A stretch of DNA of 64,000 bases from Mytilisepta virgata (GCA_028015205.1 CM051517.1:60511455-60575454); one strand, 5' to 3'. Shown: positions 43,420-55,900, numbered from the stretch's first letter. The notes: generated by a model from the letters alone, not told the origin. Program-made: numbers and translations.

Positions 43420-46070
43420 TTCTCTGGTGTTGTGTATGAATTTCGTTAATTGAAATTACGTTGTCTAACTTGCCGATTTCTTGACAGTAAATACTAAGAA
43501 CCGAAAATGACACATGGCACTCAACATTGTTTATTTTCGCTTTTTGTTTTTGTTTTTGTTTTTTAATTCTCGACTAAAATGTCTTGAATTCTCATTCAAA
43601 GCTCCGATTATAAGCTTTTTATTACATGTGTTGGTTTTCGTAATGTGTTCAAAAATAATATTTTATAGAAATACATCATGATAACAGGTGGTAATTGCCG
43701 AAAAATACTTGTTGACAGAACACAGAAAATGTCACGACTCTTCATGGGTCTCGAAACCAGTATTTTTGTCATCATGATATATTTCTATAATTCCACCGAA
43801 TATCATTGCTGACTAATGTACATGTATTTCAGCCAATGAAACTTTGACTAGCCATGATATTTTGTTTTGGATTTTTTTCCAAACTAACAAAACAGGAATG
43901 CTTATGCCATGCGTAAGTTGTATAATATATCTGACATTTTCATTACGTTCTTAACAATTAAAAGGAGGATTTTTTCCTGGAGATTAGATATTTAAACATT
44001 TGGTATGACATGTATCAACTTAAAAACTATAGAACTACACATGATACATGGCAAAAACCTTCCAATTCATTTGAACATATTTTTTTTATATGTTAATAAA
44101 GGCTTCAATTTACATATACTGTGTTTTAGAAATTGTGAACGGTGTGTTTTTATTATAAGCATCAGTAAATCTACTTGTTTGCGGAAGAACATCTTGGCAG
44201 TCTACTGCTTCGGCCAGTTTGACAGAAATAGCTCGCGCTAAAACCCGAAGACAAATGCTATTTTTTTTTTAAATACCATGGATACTAGAATATGACGGGC
44301 CAAATCTTCGTGGAATTGGCCAAAAAACCCACAATTGACCAATCGAAATGCAGTATTACTATATGGGGTGGAATTGTACTGTAAAACTTGTCAAATGTGA
44401 CAGACAGACGAACTCACAATACGTACATGTATTTATTTATCAAAAATTAGGAAATGAGAAAAAAAACAGAAATAAAAATGGGCTGGAATACGTTAGCCAT
44501 ATTATATTAGTATCTACATGTATTTTTTATCACTTTATATTCGGAATTTAATTTAATGATAACGGTAAAGAATATGTTCTAGTAATTGATTATTTGTATA
44601 ATCCGATACGTAAAAAGTATAGATGGGCTAAAGGATCCAAAATATTATTTTACAAAAATGTATCTAATTTCGACTCTTAACGAAATTCAGCTCAAATAAA
44701 CATGGAAAACTTCGCATGTCATTAAGCTTTCTTTTTTATACAATAAAATACCAAATCTTTTTAAAAGCAGTTAATACATTGCAGCTGATTTTCAAACCAT
44801 ATAGAGAATTCTTTAAAAGTACTATTTGCCGATTTAAAATTTGACAATCATTTTTATGTAATCAGAGTTTATTTAAGGATTTTGAATTTAATTTATATAA
44901 ATATATATATATTATATATATATATTATTAAGCAACTGTTGTGTCCAATTAAAGACTAATGGCTACATGTATATACATTCATCAAGCAAGACAAAACATT
45001 AAGCAACACATCAATATATCAAACAGTATAAACAGAGCCCGAATTTGAGAATTGTTGCTTATATATATAGTCAAGAAAATTGTCATTTGAAATCTAAAAT
45101 TTTAGCGCCTTCGATTGCTGTCCGTTTGTTTGACAGCATGTCCGATTACGAATTCAATTACTCTTATTATTATATAATGAAAAATAATCTTGTTTGAATT
45201 ATAAAATAATGTAAAATTAATGAATGTATGGTTAGAGATTTTTAGTATTTCAAGTCTTCATTATTCTACTAATCAGGTCAAAAAAATAACTAGGAAATTA
45301 AATTTGCATTTTCTTATTTGTTTCCTACTTTTGGAACTTTCCAAATTGATTTAGCTTTGTTTGTTTTATAACGGGATACCATATAATGTCTTGCCTTTTA
45401 TTTACACGGTCAATATTTGTTATACGGATTTCGAGACTTGTATAGAAAATGGGTCAAGATTTTTTCATTTCAGTAGCTATTTCACCAACCTAGTTGACGA
45501 ATTAGGCCAGCTTATTCACTTGAAAGATTTATGGAATCTGTCAACAAAACCATACTTCTATATATTTTGAACTCAGTTCACTTCAATTTAATCTTTTGAC
45601 TTCGCAATGAATGACACATATAATGGTCACCGGACAAAGATTCAAATAAAAGTGTTCAATATAAACATACTTAATTTGTCATTTTCGATGTTTTATATAA
45701 ATCTCCCATTATTTGTGGCACTTTAATTTCTTTTTTTTTCAAGTTAAAGTACTCTGCAATAATTAGGTTTTTGTAATCGTCCCCCTTAATCACTTTTGAG
45801 GTACAATAAAATACTGATAATTAATATTTTGTATTCTTTTTCAGAGTCCGAATATTTTGTGGTTTATTAAAATTGTGCTGTACATATTTACATGAACTTT
45901 CCGTTCCCCAATACAATTATTATTTAGATTTGTATTGCTAACGTAAAATTCAATATATCTTGATTTTAATCAGCAGTAAGAGTGCTTGATACGGTTTTTA
46001 GAGATTTTACACTTTCTTTTCGGTCTGAAGTTGATCTTTTATAAATTAACGTCGTTATTTTTCCAGAATT
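43420..46070. other. Gene-free stretch
   Basis: The stretch includes an AT microsatellite at 44897-44932 and several frames of 65-80 codons (44005, 44348, 45361) with no recognisable domain or splice context. Confidence 0.4.
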
Positions 46071-46077
46071 AATTTAT

Positions 46078-46938
46078 TTTTAGCTCACCCGTCCGTCCGT
46101 CGTAAACTTTTCATTCAAAAATCTTCTCCTCTGAAACTTAATAGGTTTGAAACTTAATAAGAATGAGCTATGACATGTCCTCTATAAACGATCCTCAATT
46201 TATTTTGATCTGACATAAAACATGGCTGTCGTAGCTAAAAATAGAATATAGGGGTGCATGTGTTGTTTTTGGCTTATAACTTAAAAACCGTTACAGATAT
46301 CAAAAATCTGACATGGGGTAAAATTGATCAGCATGACAAGATCTACCTAACCTGAAATTTGAAGAAATCCCAAAACCCATTTAGGAGTTATTGCCCTTTT
46401 TTGTCAAATTTTCAAAATTTAACATTTTTCGTCATGTATCTCCAAAACTATTTGAGATAGAAGTGAAATGTAAATTTGAAAAATGTTTGCCATGTTGAGA
46501 TCTACATACCCTGACATTTTAAAGGAAATCCCAAAACCCATTAGGAGTTATTGCCCTTTTTTGTCAAATTTTCAAAATTTTAACATTTTTGCATTTATCT
46601 CCAAAACTGTTTGAGATAGAAGCGAAATGTAAATTGAAAAATGTTTGCCATGTTGAGATCTATCTACCCTGAAATTTTGAAGGGAATCCCAAATTCTATT
46701 TAGGAGTTATTGGTTTGTGTAATTTGAGGTCGGGTTCTGTTACATTTATTTAAGGTTCACCCTTATTCCTGGTCAATTATATCAACTTCCTGCCAGGACT
46801 ACCACCATCAGGGAACATATTTTAACATTAAACCTTATGAAAAATAAATCTTCAACAAACTTGGTCAAATAGTTGATTAATTGTCCAATGAAAACCAGAC
46901 TCCAGGTGAGCGATACAGGCTCTGGTGAGCCTCTTGTT
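46078..46938 (+). mobile_element. AGCTCACC...GGTGAGC element, long copy
   Basis: It starts TTTTTAGCTCACCCGTCCGT and ends CTCCAGGTGAGCGATACAGG then CTCTGGTGAGCCTCTTG, the same ends as 39279-39590. The interior differs and contains the 46335-46715 tandem repeat, so the family has shared ends and variable cores. Confidence 0.65.
46335..46715 (+). repeat. ~165-bp tandem repeat inside the element
   Basis: AGATCTACCTAACCTGAAAT, CCCAAAACCCATTTAGGAGT, TATTGCCCTTTTTTGTCAAA, TCTCCAAAACTATTTGAGAT and AAATGTTTGCCATGTTGAGA recur about 2.3 times with few changes. Confidence 0.8.
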
Positions 46939-47189
46939 TATTATTCTTTTCAGTTTTTTTTCTCTCGTTTTTGTTTTATCTTGTTTTGTTTTAAGTGCTC
47001 ATCTGATTCAAATGATATGTTTATTTTCAATGGTTTAAATCGGACATTCTAAAAAAAAGACCTGATATACACGTTTGATACTTAAAACTCGGGAGCAAAA
47101 TTTCTGTTTACAATATAATTATTTGGTTATGAGATATAATAAAATAACCAAGAATTTCATACGCCCAATCCGTATTAATTGTGTTATAG

Positions 47190-47448
47190 GTTCGTCACAA
47201 GAGATGCTCTGTGAAAGGCACTTTTCTTGAATAAAGATACGTCTTCTTTTCGGGAACCTGCATAGAAAGTCTAAGGGCTCCATCAAGTTCAGCGATTTCA
47301 AAGTCCTCAAATTTCGTCTCCCTCACGTTTTATCTGAAACATCTAACGGAGGAACCTATACTTTTCTTTGCTTTGTATTTTTAGCATCTTTTTATTCCTG
47401 TAATTCTTCGATTTTAGTATCTTCTGGAACGTGAAACCGTTTGGCCAT
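47190..47448 (-). pseudogene. Crypton-like tyrosine-recombinase N-terminal remnant
   Basis: On the minus strand from 47448 it reads MAKRFHVPEDTKIEELQE, stop, KDAKNTKQRKV. After a gap it reads ETKFEDFEIAELDGALRL and, in the next frame, FYAGSRKEDVSLFKKSAFH. The sequence of blocks (RF..., EEL.ENKDAKNTK, EDFE..ELD..L..FYA..RK.D) matches the N-terminal region of Crypton-derived proteins related to ZMYM/QRICH1 (DUF3504-type). Multiple stops and frame changes show it is dead, and the catalytic C-terminal half is not seen. The open frame 47119-47310 is partly an off-frame reading of this. Confidence 0.5.
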
Positions 47449-48626
47449 TTTATTTTGAGGTAAAACTTTAATTGTCGAAACATTAAAATTCAAAGCGAGA
47501 TAACTCATATTTAAAAAAAATATCTCGCCAGCAAAACAAAATAGAGAGGGTGACAGGATGATTTGTCACATTTCACGTGGAATGCTCTAGACCAATCAAA
47601 TGATTTCATTCCTTGAATTTTAAATTTATATAGTGGAATAAGTATACTTGTACCTTAACCTATCATTGCTTTCAGTGTGTTCACGGAGTTTTGAAATAAT
47701 CATTGATGTGATATACAAATATTTTTGTTTTAGAATCGAATGTAGGTAGAAGTGAATTGGAGGTAAGATTACTGAAGTTATAAAATTAATACTCAGCAGA
47801 ATCAAACTCAAATGAAAGAAGAAAATATCTGATCATATACTCATAGAATTTTCTATTTCACAAACGATGTTTAGTTTGATTTCATTCATGTCTTATGGGG
47901 AATCGACTCATAACAGGACACTCTGCGTGATCTTCTTCACTCGCTATGAAACTAATGAAGTTAACGAAGTAGGATATTCTTACCCTTCAGGAGCACCTGA
48001 TAAAACTCCCGGTTTTTTTTTTGAAAAGTTCACATTTCAAGTTCTTTATTTTTTGTACCGGCTTGTTCTGATTCTCTATGGTTGGATGTGTTTTTTTTTC
48101 TTTTGACTTTGTCTTTATGGTGTTTGTTTGCTATGTTTGTGTTCACATTTGTTTTGGATTTTGATCTAACTTGTGAAATTTGCCTACTGTCAATGATTTT
48201 ATCTTTCCAATATAAATTGATATAGAGAATAAATGAAATTAACAGAAAACTGGATGTTCCTTCATACATGTTGTAATTGTTTTTGACTCGCTCGCCCGTG
48301 GTAAATCGCTGAAATGATAACCAGATTTGAATTAGTAATGTATGTTTGTTAAGTAAATATTTTTATCTGACTACTTTGTTGGTTCAATTCAAATTTTGTA
48401 CAAAAACATGCGATGTCACACCCCTTTGATTTTACTTTCATTGTCATATACATGTATGGCATTTTGTTGCTTTTCATTGAAGGACCCTAAAATATCCATA
48501 TCTGATTGGTGTATATTCCATATCATTTTATTTTGATATTCTATGAATGGTGTGTTGTTTAAGCTTTGTCAATATTAATACATTAGAAATTTTTATGTAT
48601 AGTGTAGTTTGATTTACAGGTGTGAA

Positions 48627-48790
48627 GACAGTCAACACATGTCCACGTACACATGGCACATATATATAGTACAGCAAACGGTATTTGTCACAAGAGAAAA
48701 TTATCTACATGTGTATAGACATTTCTGACAGTCAACACATGTCCACGTATATAGTACAACTAACGGTATTTGTCACAAGAGGAAATGATC
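48627..48790 (+). repeat. Two-copy ~100-bp tandem repeat
   Basis: GACAGTCAACACATGTCCAC starts at 48627 and 48727. Both units continue to ATATAGTACA, ACGGTATTTGTCACAAGAG and AATgATCTA, the second being shorter. Confidence 0.8.
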
Positions 48791-49420
48791 TATAATGAAA
48801 GGTCTGATACAAAGTGCCGTAGATTATAATCACATTTCTCTTGCGGCAAAAATCGTATTCTGTACTTTAAAAGTAATAAGATCTCTCGTCATTAAATGTA
48901 CTTTTAGCAAAACCTCAATGGGCCTGGCATTTCACCAGATTTTACAGTGCATTCAGATGACTTGTTTCCTTGTGTTCTTATTGTGTTTTTTCATTTTTCG
49001 TTTGCTACGTTCTGTATATATACACGTACACGTACGCGTATGCGTATTTTATTTTTATTTTTATTTTATTTTGTGTATTTGCTCCCTGTCTTGCTGTTCC
49101 CGGAACAAACATTCGAATCGTCTAAGAAATAATTTTACAATACATGTATTTGCATATTTCATACTAATTTTTGTGCAAAATGTGTCACTGTGATGAAACA
49201 AAATAAAGACATTTCGGGATAAATAAGGGGAGCTGTTTGGGTTTTCATAAAACTGGTTTAACCTAACCGATAATGACTATACCAAGTCAGACTTTGTTTG
49301 TGCTATCTATGTTATTAATCGTCTGAGGGTCTGTCAATTTGATGGCGTTATTGGATTGGTATGTCATTGTTGACTTTTCCCGATATCGGTTTTGCTGTTT
49401 GTTCCCTATAACACAAAACC

Positions 49421-49747
49421 CCCTCGGTTGTCTTGTGGTAGCGTCCTAGCCTCGAGTGCGGAAGGTCGCGGGTCAAACCAAAGACATTAAAATATGTATT
49501 TGCTGCTTCACCGCCAAGCATGTGGCATCTAGGATTAAGATCACAGGACTGCTCAGCTCGGATTCAATTAAATGTGTCCGAGTTGGGTGATATGTCTCCC
49601 TGCGAACTGTTATCTCATGAGCTAGCACGTTAAAATCCGGCTCTTCGTATCGGTCTATAGTACAAAGCAGGGTGCATATTTATTTTCTTCCCGATATGCA
49701 TTTAGTTATAATCCTTGGACGTTAAACAATAATTAATCCATCCATCC
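49421..49747 (+). mobile_element. tRNA-type SINE
   Basis: The 5' part resembles a tRNA promoter: TGTGGTAGCGTCCTAGCC (box A-like) and GGTCGCGGGTCAAACC (box B-like). A ~200-bp body follows, and the 3' end is TTGGACGTTAAACAATAATT then AATCCATCCATCC, the GACGTTAAAC-plus-short-repeat tail of many molluscan SINEs. It is not a functional tRNA gene because no cloverleaf 3' half is present. Confidence 0.65.
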
Positions 49748-50112
49748 TATAGACCGATACGATTTGTATAGCCACAATTTTTAAATAATGCGCATAATGG
49801 AAGAAATTATTTACAGATATCAAAAACTAAGATGAAATAATTAAAGAAAACATGAAAAGAGTACTTATGATAAAAAGTAACTTTGCGAAAGACACTCCAA
49901 TACATTGCAGATTTGCACCTGTGGAGAAAAAGTGGGCTAATGGTTAAATCATTAATCTTAATCACTTCATGATGGTTATAGCTTGTTTATTTCTGCATCA
50001 CACATGAATTCTTTTTGAACGTTTGTAATATCAAAACAAAATTTCTTCATTCCTGCTAGATCAATTATAATGTTTTAATCTAAAGAGAAAATTGGTGTTA
50101 TTTTTTTTTCAG

Positions 50113-50685
50113 CACAGGAGGCAAATTCTCAGGGCCAGATCAAGTATTTTGATGGAAAGGTTTAAGTTATACTATTGGCTATTTATGCACGGATTTAAAT
50201 AAGTATTAATTGAAGAAAGGTGTGCAGACCCCCAGACCGCCACTTCTACATATGACATGAATATGCACACTGCTTTGTACTATAGACCAACACGCTGAGA
50301 CGGATTTTAATGTGCATTTCTAACAAAATGTTTAACAAAGGTAAACAACTCTTGGTGTACATGTAGTTGCATACATGTACATGTATGATACAAAAAATAA
50401 GTCGTGCTGTAAAATATATCAGGGTTAAGAAAAGTACTGAAATGCCTGTAAATGTACAAATTTTCATAAATCCTGATAACATTCGTATTTCTATCGGTCC
50501 TCTTAACAAATTTAGTTTTTTTAAATAAATGTAAGGAGAGACTCTACATTTTAAAATTTTATTCCCAATTTTAGGATCAAAACAGAAAAGTTGCAATGTT
50601 TGTAACCGGCTACAGACTGGATGGTTACCATATGTACCCTACTATCTACTATGATTATTCGCATGTTCCGTGTCCTGATTGGTAA
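50113..50685 (+). pseudogene. Weak CTLD-like exon pair
   Basis: The first piece (50113-50159) follows TTTTTTTTCAG and reads QEANSQGQIKYFDGK. The second (50575-50685) follows CCCAATTTTAG, joins in phase 0 and reads DQNRKVAMFVTGYRLDG, YHMYPTIYYDYSHVPCPDW and TAA. FVTGYRLDG parallels YIQGHRMDE of the PAN-CTLD third exon, and a downstream frame (to about 50805) ends GRFCLPLQI, vaguely like a final CTLD strand. The first donor (GTTTAA) is poor. It is possibly a diverged CTLD gene remnant; chance cannot be excluded. Confidence 0.25.
50262..50320 (-). repeat. SINE fragment, inverted relative to 49421-49747
   Basis: TGCACACTGCTTTGTACTAT, AGACCAACACGCTGAGACGG and ATTTTAATGTGC match the reverse complement of the SINE body near 49628-49680. 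Confidence 0.65.
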
Positions 50686-50991
50686 TTTCTACAGGTCAGA
50701 CGAACAACCTGTACAAATCTGCTTTAGATCATGCCTTTGAATTCAGTTGGTATCTTTCAAGAGGAAGATTTTGCCTACCCTTACAGATAACGCGAGTACC
50801 CTCTTCTTTTTCATTGTGGGGTTCATGCATCCAATAAATAGGTTTTGTTTCTTTGATTATTTATTATCGTTCTTATTTATCCCTTCTTGCCTTTGTCTTT
50901 GGGTTCATGGTTTTTGATGGGCACCCTAATCTGGTCATATAATTGCATCAATTTAAACAAGACGTAAAAATTGACAAAGTGTACTTTCTTG

Positions 50992-51525
50992 TCATTTACG
51001 GACAAACATAATAACAAACACCTTATACGAATTAATTATGGTCCATTTTACATCTAAAAGTGTATAAAGTGACACAGACATGGATAATGGTTGTAAATAT
51101 TCCTGACACTTTAAAGAGATTTTTCTATTTTTTATCCACTGGGTCGGGATTTGACTCATTTGAATGGTAGTGTAATGTATAGCTGTGGAAAGGGAATCTT
51201 TACGCAGCTCTTGAGTACAATTACAATATGTATTAACAAAAGCATAGACAGCTAAAATAGTTAGACAAGGAGGACCTCTGAGATTTGTAACGCAGACAAT
51301 TATTACAAACGTAAACAAATACAGCAAACCAATTAGAACGAGACAGCGTAAAAACGGAAATAAAAAGATATTAAGATAGCAAATCAGGGAAAAAAATCTG
51401 CACCTGAGCGAAATCGTTGGAACATCACCACATTTCAAAGATTTAACCGAAAGAATAAAAACACATATTACACCAAAGATGTTACAGGATGTCGACAGCA
51501 CAAAGAACAAAAAGATGCAATTTGT
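50992..51525 (-). CDS. 172-codon hydrophobic ORF, possibly a chemoreceptor (GRL-like) C-terminal fragment
   Basis: This is the longest open frame in the window. There is no N-terminal ATG (an in-frame stop lies at 51526-51528), so if real it is an exon; an acceptor TTTCGCTCAG or GTGCAG lies inside near 51405. It has several membrane-like segments (FGVICVFILSV, LICYLNIFLFPFL, CLVLIGLLYLFTFVIIVCV), then a polar loop and a last hydrophobic stretch (SVSLYTLLDVKWTIINS then YKVFVIMF). The loop-then-final-helix order recalls 7tm_7 gustatory-receptor-like proteins, but the TYhhhhhQ motif is not exact. It could equally be a long chance frame. Confidence 0.25.
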   Translation of the reverse strand, partial: TNCIFLFFVLSTSCNIFGVICVFILSVKSLKCGDVPTISLRCRFFSLICYLNIFLFPFLRCLVLIGLLYLFTFVIIVCVTNLRGPPCLTILAVYAFVNTYCNCTQELRKDSLSTAIHYTTIQMSQIPTQWIKNRKISLKCQEYLQPLSMSVSLYTLLDVKWTIINSYKVFVIMFVRK

Positions 51526-52063
51526 TCACACGTGTAACAACTATTTAACAGTGTTATCTGTTAGCAGTAGTTAAAACATTACATATAAACATTCAGTCTA
51601 TTTTTGCTATAAATGGTACTTAATCTCCTCATGTTTTTATACAGCAGTTTTGAAAATTTTCTAAGATAATCAAAATGTGCAATGTGATTGGGGCATTATT
51701 ATTCTTTTTGTATGGTTTTAACAACTGATCAAAAATATCATGAGAAGACCATTGGAATCTCGTAAATCTGTATTATCCACAGCATATGTCTCGAACAAAA
51801 CTCCTGTCGGTTGTCTGTATTCTTTGTTAGTAATAATATATTAAGGTTATTTATAAATGGAAATCGTAGTTGAAGACTATTCTAATATTTGCTGCATTTG
51901 AATCAAACCCGTGGTAAAATTTACAATAAACCACGACCATGACGACCCGCATGAAGTGGCGACGTCACTATATGTATCGAACGCGAAAACGTCATTTTTC
52001 GATCAAAGGCGTCGGCGCGCAGTTTGAAGAAGTTTTTCAATGGTTTTTTCTCTATTGGAATGG

Positions 52064-52226
52064 AAATAATTCATTGACACCCGTAGTTTGTAGTCGATTT
52101 TACCACGGGTTGGCCATATTTCTATGAGTTTATCCGCTGCGCTACGCTTAGGGTTAAATTTCGACAGAAATATGGCGCAGCAGTGGTAAAATCTCCAACA
52201 AACCACGGGTATCCATGAATTATTTC
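52064..52226. repeat. Imperfect hairpin repeat with ~60-bp arms
   Basis: AATAATTCATTGACACCCGT, AGTTTGTAGTCGATTTTACC and ACGGGTTGGCCATATTTCT face AGAAATATGGCGCAGCAGTG, GTAAAATCTCCAACAAACCA and CGGGTATCCATGAATTATTT, with a ~40-base spacer. A related GGTAAAATTTACAATAAACC segment lies upstream near 51912. Confidence 0.7.
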
Positions 52227-52820
52227 ATAATTCATAGTTGCATATTTCGAGGTACATATAATAAATGATTCGTAAGTAAATACAGTAGCCAGAAATATAA
52301 TTTTGAGATGCTTAACAAACATTGTGTAATATTTTTACCAAAATGCCATGTAGAATTATCAAATAGTTTTATCGGTAACATCTGTCAAAATATTTTTGAT
52401 AAATTATCAAAACTGTAAACAATTCCATACATATTTTTATCAGTTATTTTTGTACGTCTTGTTTAAAGACTTTCAGCAATATAAATCCTGTTTGCTAATC
52501 TTTTAAGCTCTTCAAACGTGAGATTTACTTTTCTTAGTGCGAGTAATAAACACCTTAAGCACTGTAATGTTAAACTTTGAAAATTTTTGATTTATACGTT
52601 AGAGATCATCACTAGTTTTAATATGTATACATAATGTCAAATAACACTGTCGTTGACAACAGCAACGTGGTTAATGTCAACTTAAAATAACAACATTAGT
52701 TTTGGGAATACATGTACATGACTATTTTTGTTTGAATTTGTTCCCTATTATGTAATATTTTGAATTAAAATATGCTAACCTGTAGCCACAAATTACTAAC
52801 TCATGCTCGCGCTTTATGAA

Positions 52821-52901
52821 TTCGTGGCCACGACTTGATAACATGTCACGGGGCCATGATTTCATGGCAAGACTTGACAAGATACAAGTCGTGGCCACGA
52901 G
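52821..52901. repeat. Palindromic repeat (CGTGGCCACGACTTG)
   Basis: TTCGTGGCCACGACTTGA at 52821 faces CAAGTCGTGGCCACGAG at 52884. The 8-bp core is itself a palindrome, and a GGGGCCATGATTTCATGGCA palindrome lies between. Confidence 0.7.
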
Positions 52902-52909
52902 TTATATTT

Positions 52910-55900
52910 TTTTTCTTTAGCTTAAATTTGACCCAAATAACTCGTGTAGGAAACCGAATTTTGGAAAATCCACGAGCGAGTAGTACATTTAGAATATGAT
53001 CATCATTGAAAGTATCACTTTCAGAGTGAAATTTGATTTAGTTTAAACTCGTTAAACATTTTATTTCTCTTCCTGGACTGTCATATTAAATATTTCTAAA
53101 ACATCTTCCTCATTTGTCAAAATTAAAGGCCTAAAATTTTCTCTTGATTGAAATACTAGTAAATCCCCCAACTATTTTAAATATTCAAATTTTTTAAATT
53201 AACCAATAACATCTTAATTCATTTCATAAATGTTAGTACATGTATTTTTATGCATTTGGAAAGCTTTAGAATCGCATTTGTTTTTTTTTTTTTTTTTGAA
53301 ATTCTTCTAGTATACATGTACCCTGAGGTAAATATAGAATGTATTTACCTGCTAAACTCGCGGAACCCAAATATCCCATGGTACCTAAATTGCTCACACG
53401 TTCTATATTTTCAAAGTCACAGGAAACATTGGAATCTGTTTACTTAAAAAGTAACAAGAACATGATGAAAACACATTCGTATAAATGTGATAGTGTTTTA
53501 ATGCATATCCGTTGAAAAGGCTTAATATTTCTACCTTGGCTATTTGGGTACCCTCTCTGTTTACGTTAACGCCGTCTTTTCTACATAAACAGATTTCAGG
53601 TTCCAATCATATTCTTGAAAAAAAACAAATCAGTTGTCTACTTGATATGTAATAACAGTCGCTACTGTCACATGACTGTGTGTATCCTGTGCTTTAAAAA
53701 CACTCTTCCAACTGGGCGATTTGGACGCTACATCTGGAAAGAGCCATGTAGTCGTTTTGGATATTATATGATTCCAATATAATTCTAAATCGCGCTTTCT
53801 GGAGGCAGTTTCACACGCCCTATGTCTAGACGGAATAAATATTGAACTGGATCAAAAATTTAATCAATATAATTTAAAAAAAAATAATTGGTGAATTTAA
53901 TTCTCAAAGTAATCGTTATAAAAAATACGAACTTTGAGAAGACCCTTAATTGAAATGCGATATAATTATTCACCTATAGCGTTGTAAGACTTCTGTTTAA
54001 TTAAGAATATTTTTAGAATTTCAGTCAAAAAGATATATGAGATGATTTTATGCATGTCCATAGATTTTTTACTTAATGAGGTTTAAATTACTTACAACAC
54101 AACAAAGAAATTTGTCAAGATATTTGAAAATGTACTTCTCAGTGTCTACTTAGCGAATGAAAAATGATGGAAAATGAAATTCTTTGTTAAAAACCCTGTT
54201 ACATTAACATAGTTTTATCAATGAACCTGTGATTAAAAAGAAATTTGAAATGCACCTAAATTGATAATCAATACAAGAAACATTTAAAAGAAATTTTTAA
54301 AAGATTTTCACTTAATACATATGTAATATGTTGCTGATAATTTAGTCCTAGTTTGTTTTAAGCGGCAATCTGGACTTGTCTGTTCTTATAAATAAATTGT
54401 CTGGATTTTTAAAAAAGAATATGTTGCTGACCTGTCAATAAAGGCAAGACTAAGACCAGGTTAAATCTGATCATTAGAATATGACAAGATAATGTCTGAA
54501 CATATACATGTTAATAAGTTGAAGCAAGTCTTGTTTACTGCAAGGCAATACATCTTGTCCTTGGTCTTGTTATTTCGATTATGCAACTACCACAATCAAG
54601 ACAAGTTTAATCGAGATAGAAGATACAATTTGCAGATAGGAACAAATATTGTACTTCTTGGTAAGTTCAGATCGAAAAGTGAACTTTTGACTAAAAATAA
54701 TTTCGTTAACATATTTTTGAAGGTTCATGTATAGTTTTCTACAGTCCTTCAAAAAGGACTTAAATTTAATTCAATTCAACACTGGATGTAACGCGTCATT
54801 TGATTGGCCATCACGGATTAAATTTTCTTCTCTACTATGGCGTCATTAAAGGGAACCCCAACGTTTTAGACGTCAAAACAACAGTTTGAATTAAATTATA
54901 AGGATTGATTGTAATTTTTGTTTTCAGTCTATGAAGAAATAACCTCAATCACGTGGTGCACACTATATAACCAGCGAAGTCAATCCTTCAGTAGCCTAAC
55001 GCCATAGTATGGTGTGTCCAGTAAATATCTTGTTCGTCACCTAATAAGATTTTGTAACTGTTTCTGTTTTGATCATATATATGCCCTCAAATTGCCAACT
55101 ATTTGGTAGCTTTTGTAAACATTTCCCTGTTTGTTTTTATATTTACACTTCCAACAAAGGTTTTCCTGGTTGTTTTTCTTTCAATATATTTATATATATC
55201 CAACTTTTGTTGAACTTTTTCAATAACATTAAAACGAGTTATACAATTTTGAATCATTTTTTATCTTTTATCAAGAAAATTTTAGATGAATGATTTATAA
55301 ATCATTTGTGTGATGTTTTAAAAATATTTTGATTGTGCTGCTTTATACCTTCAGAGTCACAGTGGTGTCCAAAATAGATGAAACCTTTAAAATGAATTGA
55401 ATTCTCATTATATTAATGTTGTTAAAGACTTCAAAAGTATGTTTATAATAACTGTCGGTTACGCAATATTATTTATACTCTTCAACTAAAGAAACTTCCA
55501 AAATACTGGTATTAACATTTATAACATTCATAAGCGTACAGTGATTACGTAGAGGGCATTAAAACCTATTCAAAAATTACATCACCTAAATGGTCGTTGG
55601 GTGAACTTATATATATATAATTACAAGATGTGGCAGGTGTATATTGGACCAGTTCTCATTGGAGTTAAGTGGATTCAATCTTTTCAACCCACAGTAAAAG
55701 TACATTGCCGTGTTGGTTAGCCCTTTTTATTTTGAAAAATTATTATTTAAATCTATTAAAAATAATTTCTGAAAAACCTGAAGAATATATTCTATAATAT
55801 AATTGGATTTAAAAAAGCTATATTGCTAATTTTTGGAAGTTTACTATAGACCCTTATGCCTTTTATGTGATTATAGTCTAACTACAGTTCTACATTTTCC

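Noticed and set aside
48795..49193. 132-codon plus-strand ORF starting with ATG
   Set aside because: The middle is translated from a T-rich low-complexity run (49040-49075). It has no signal, domain or splice support, and another frame is open at the same place.
49421..49500. Possible tRNA gene
   Set aside because: Only promoter-like 5' features are present; no 3' arm pairing is seen, and the sequence continues into a SINE body and tail.
54492..55293. ORFs of 74-80 codons
   Set aside because: Random-looking composition, with no splice context or recognisable motif.
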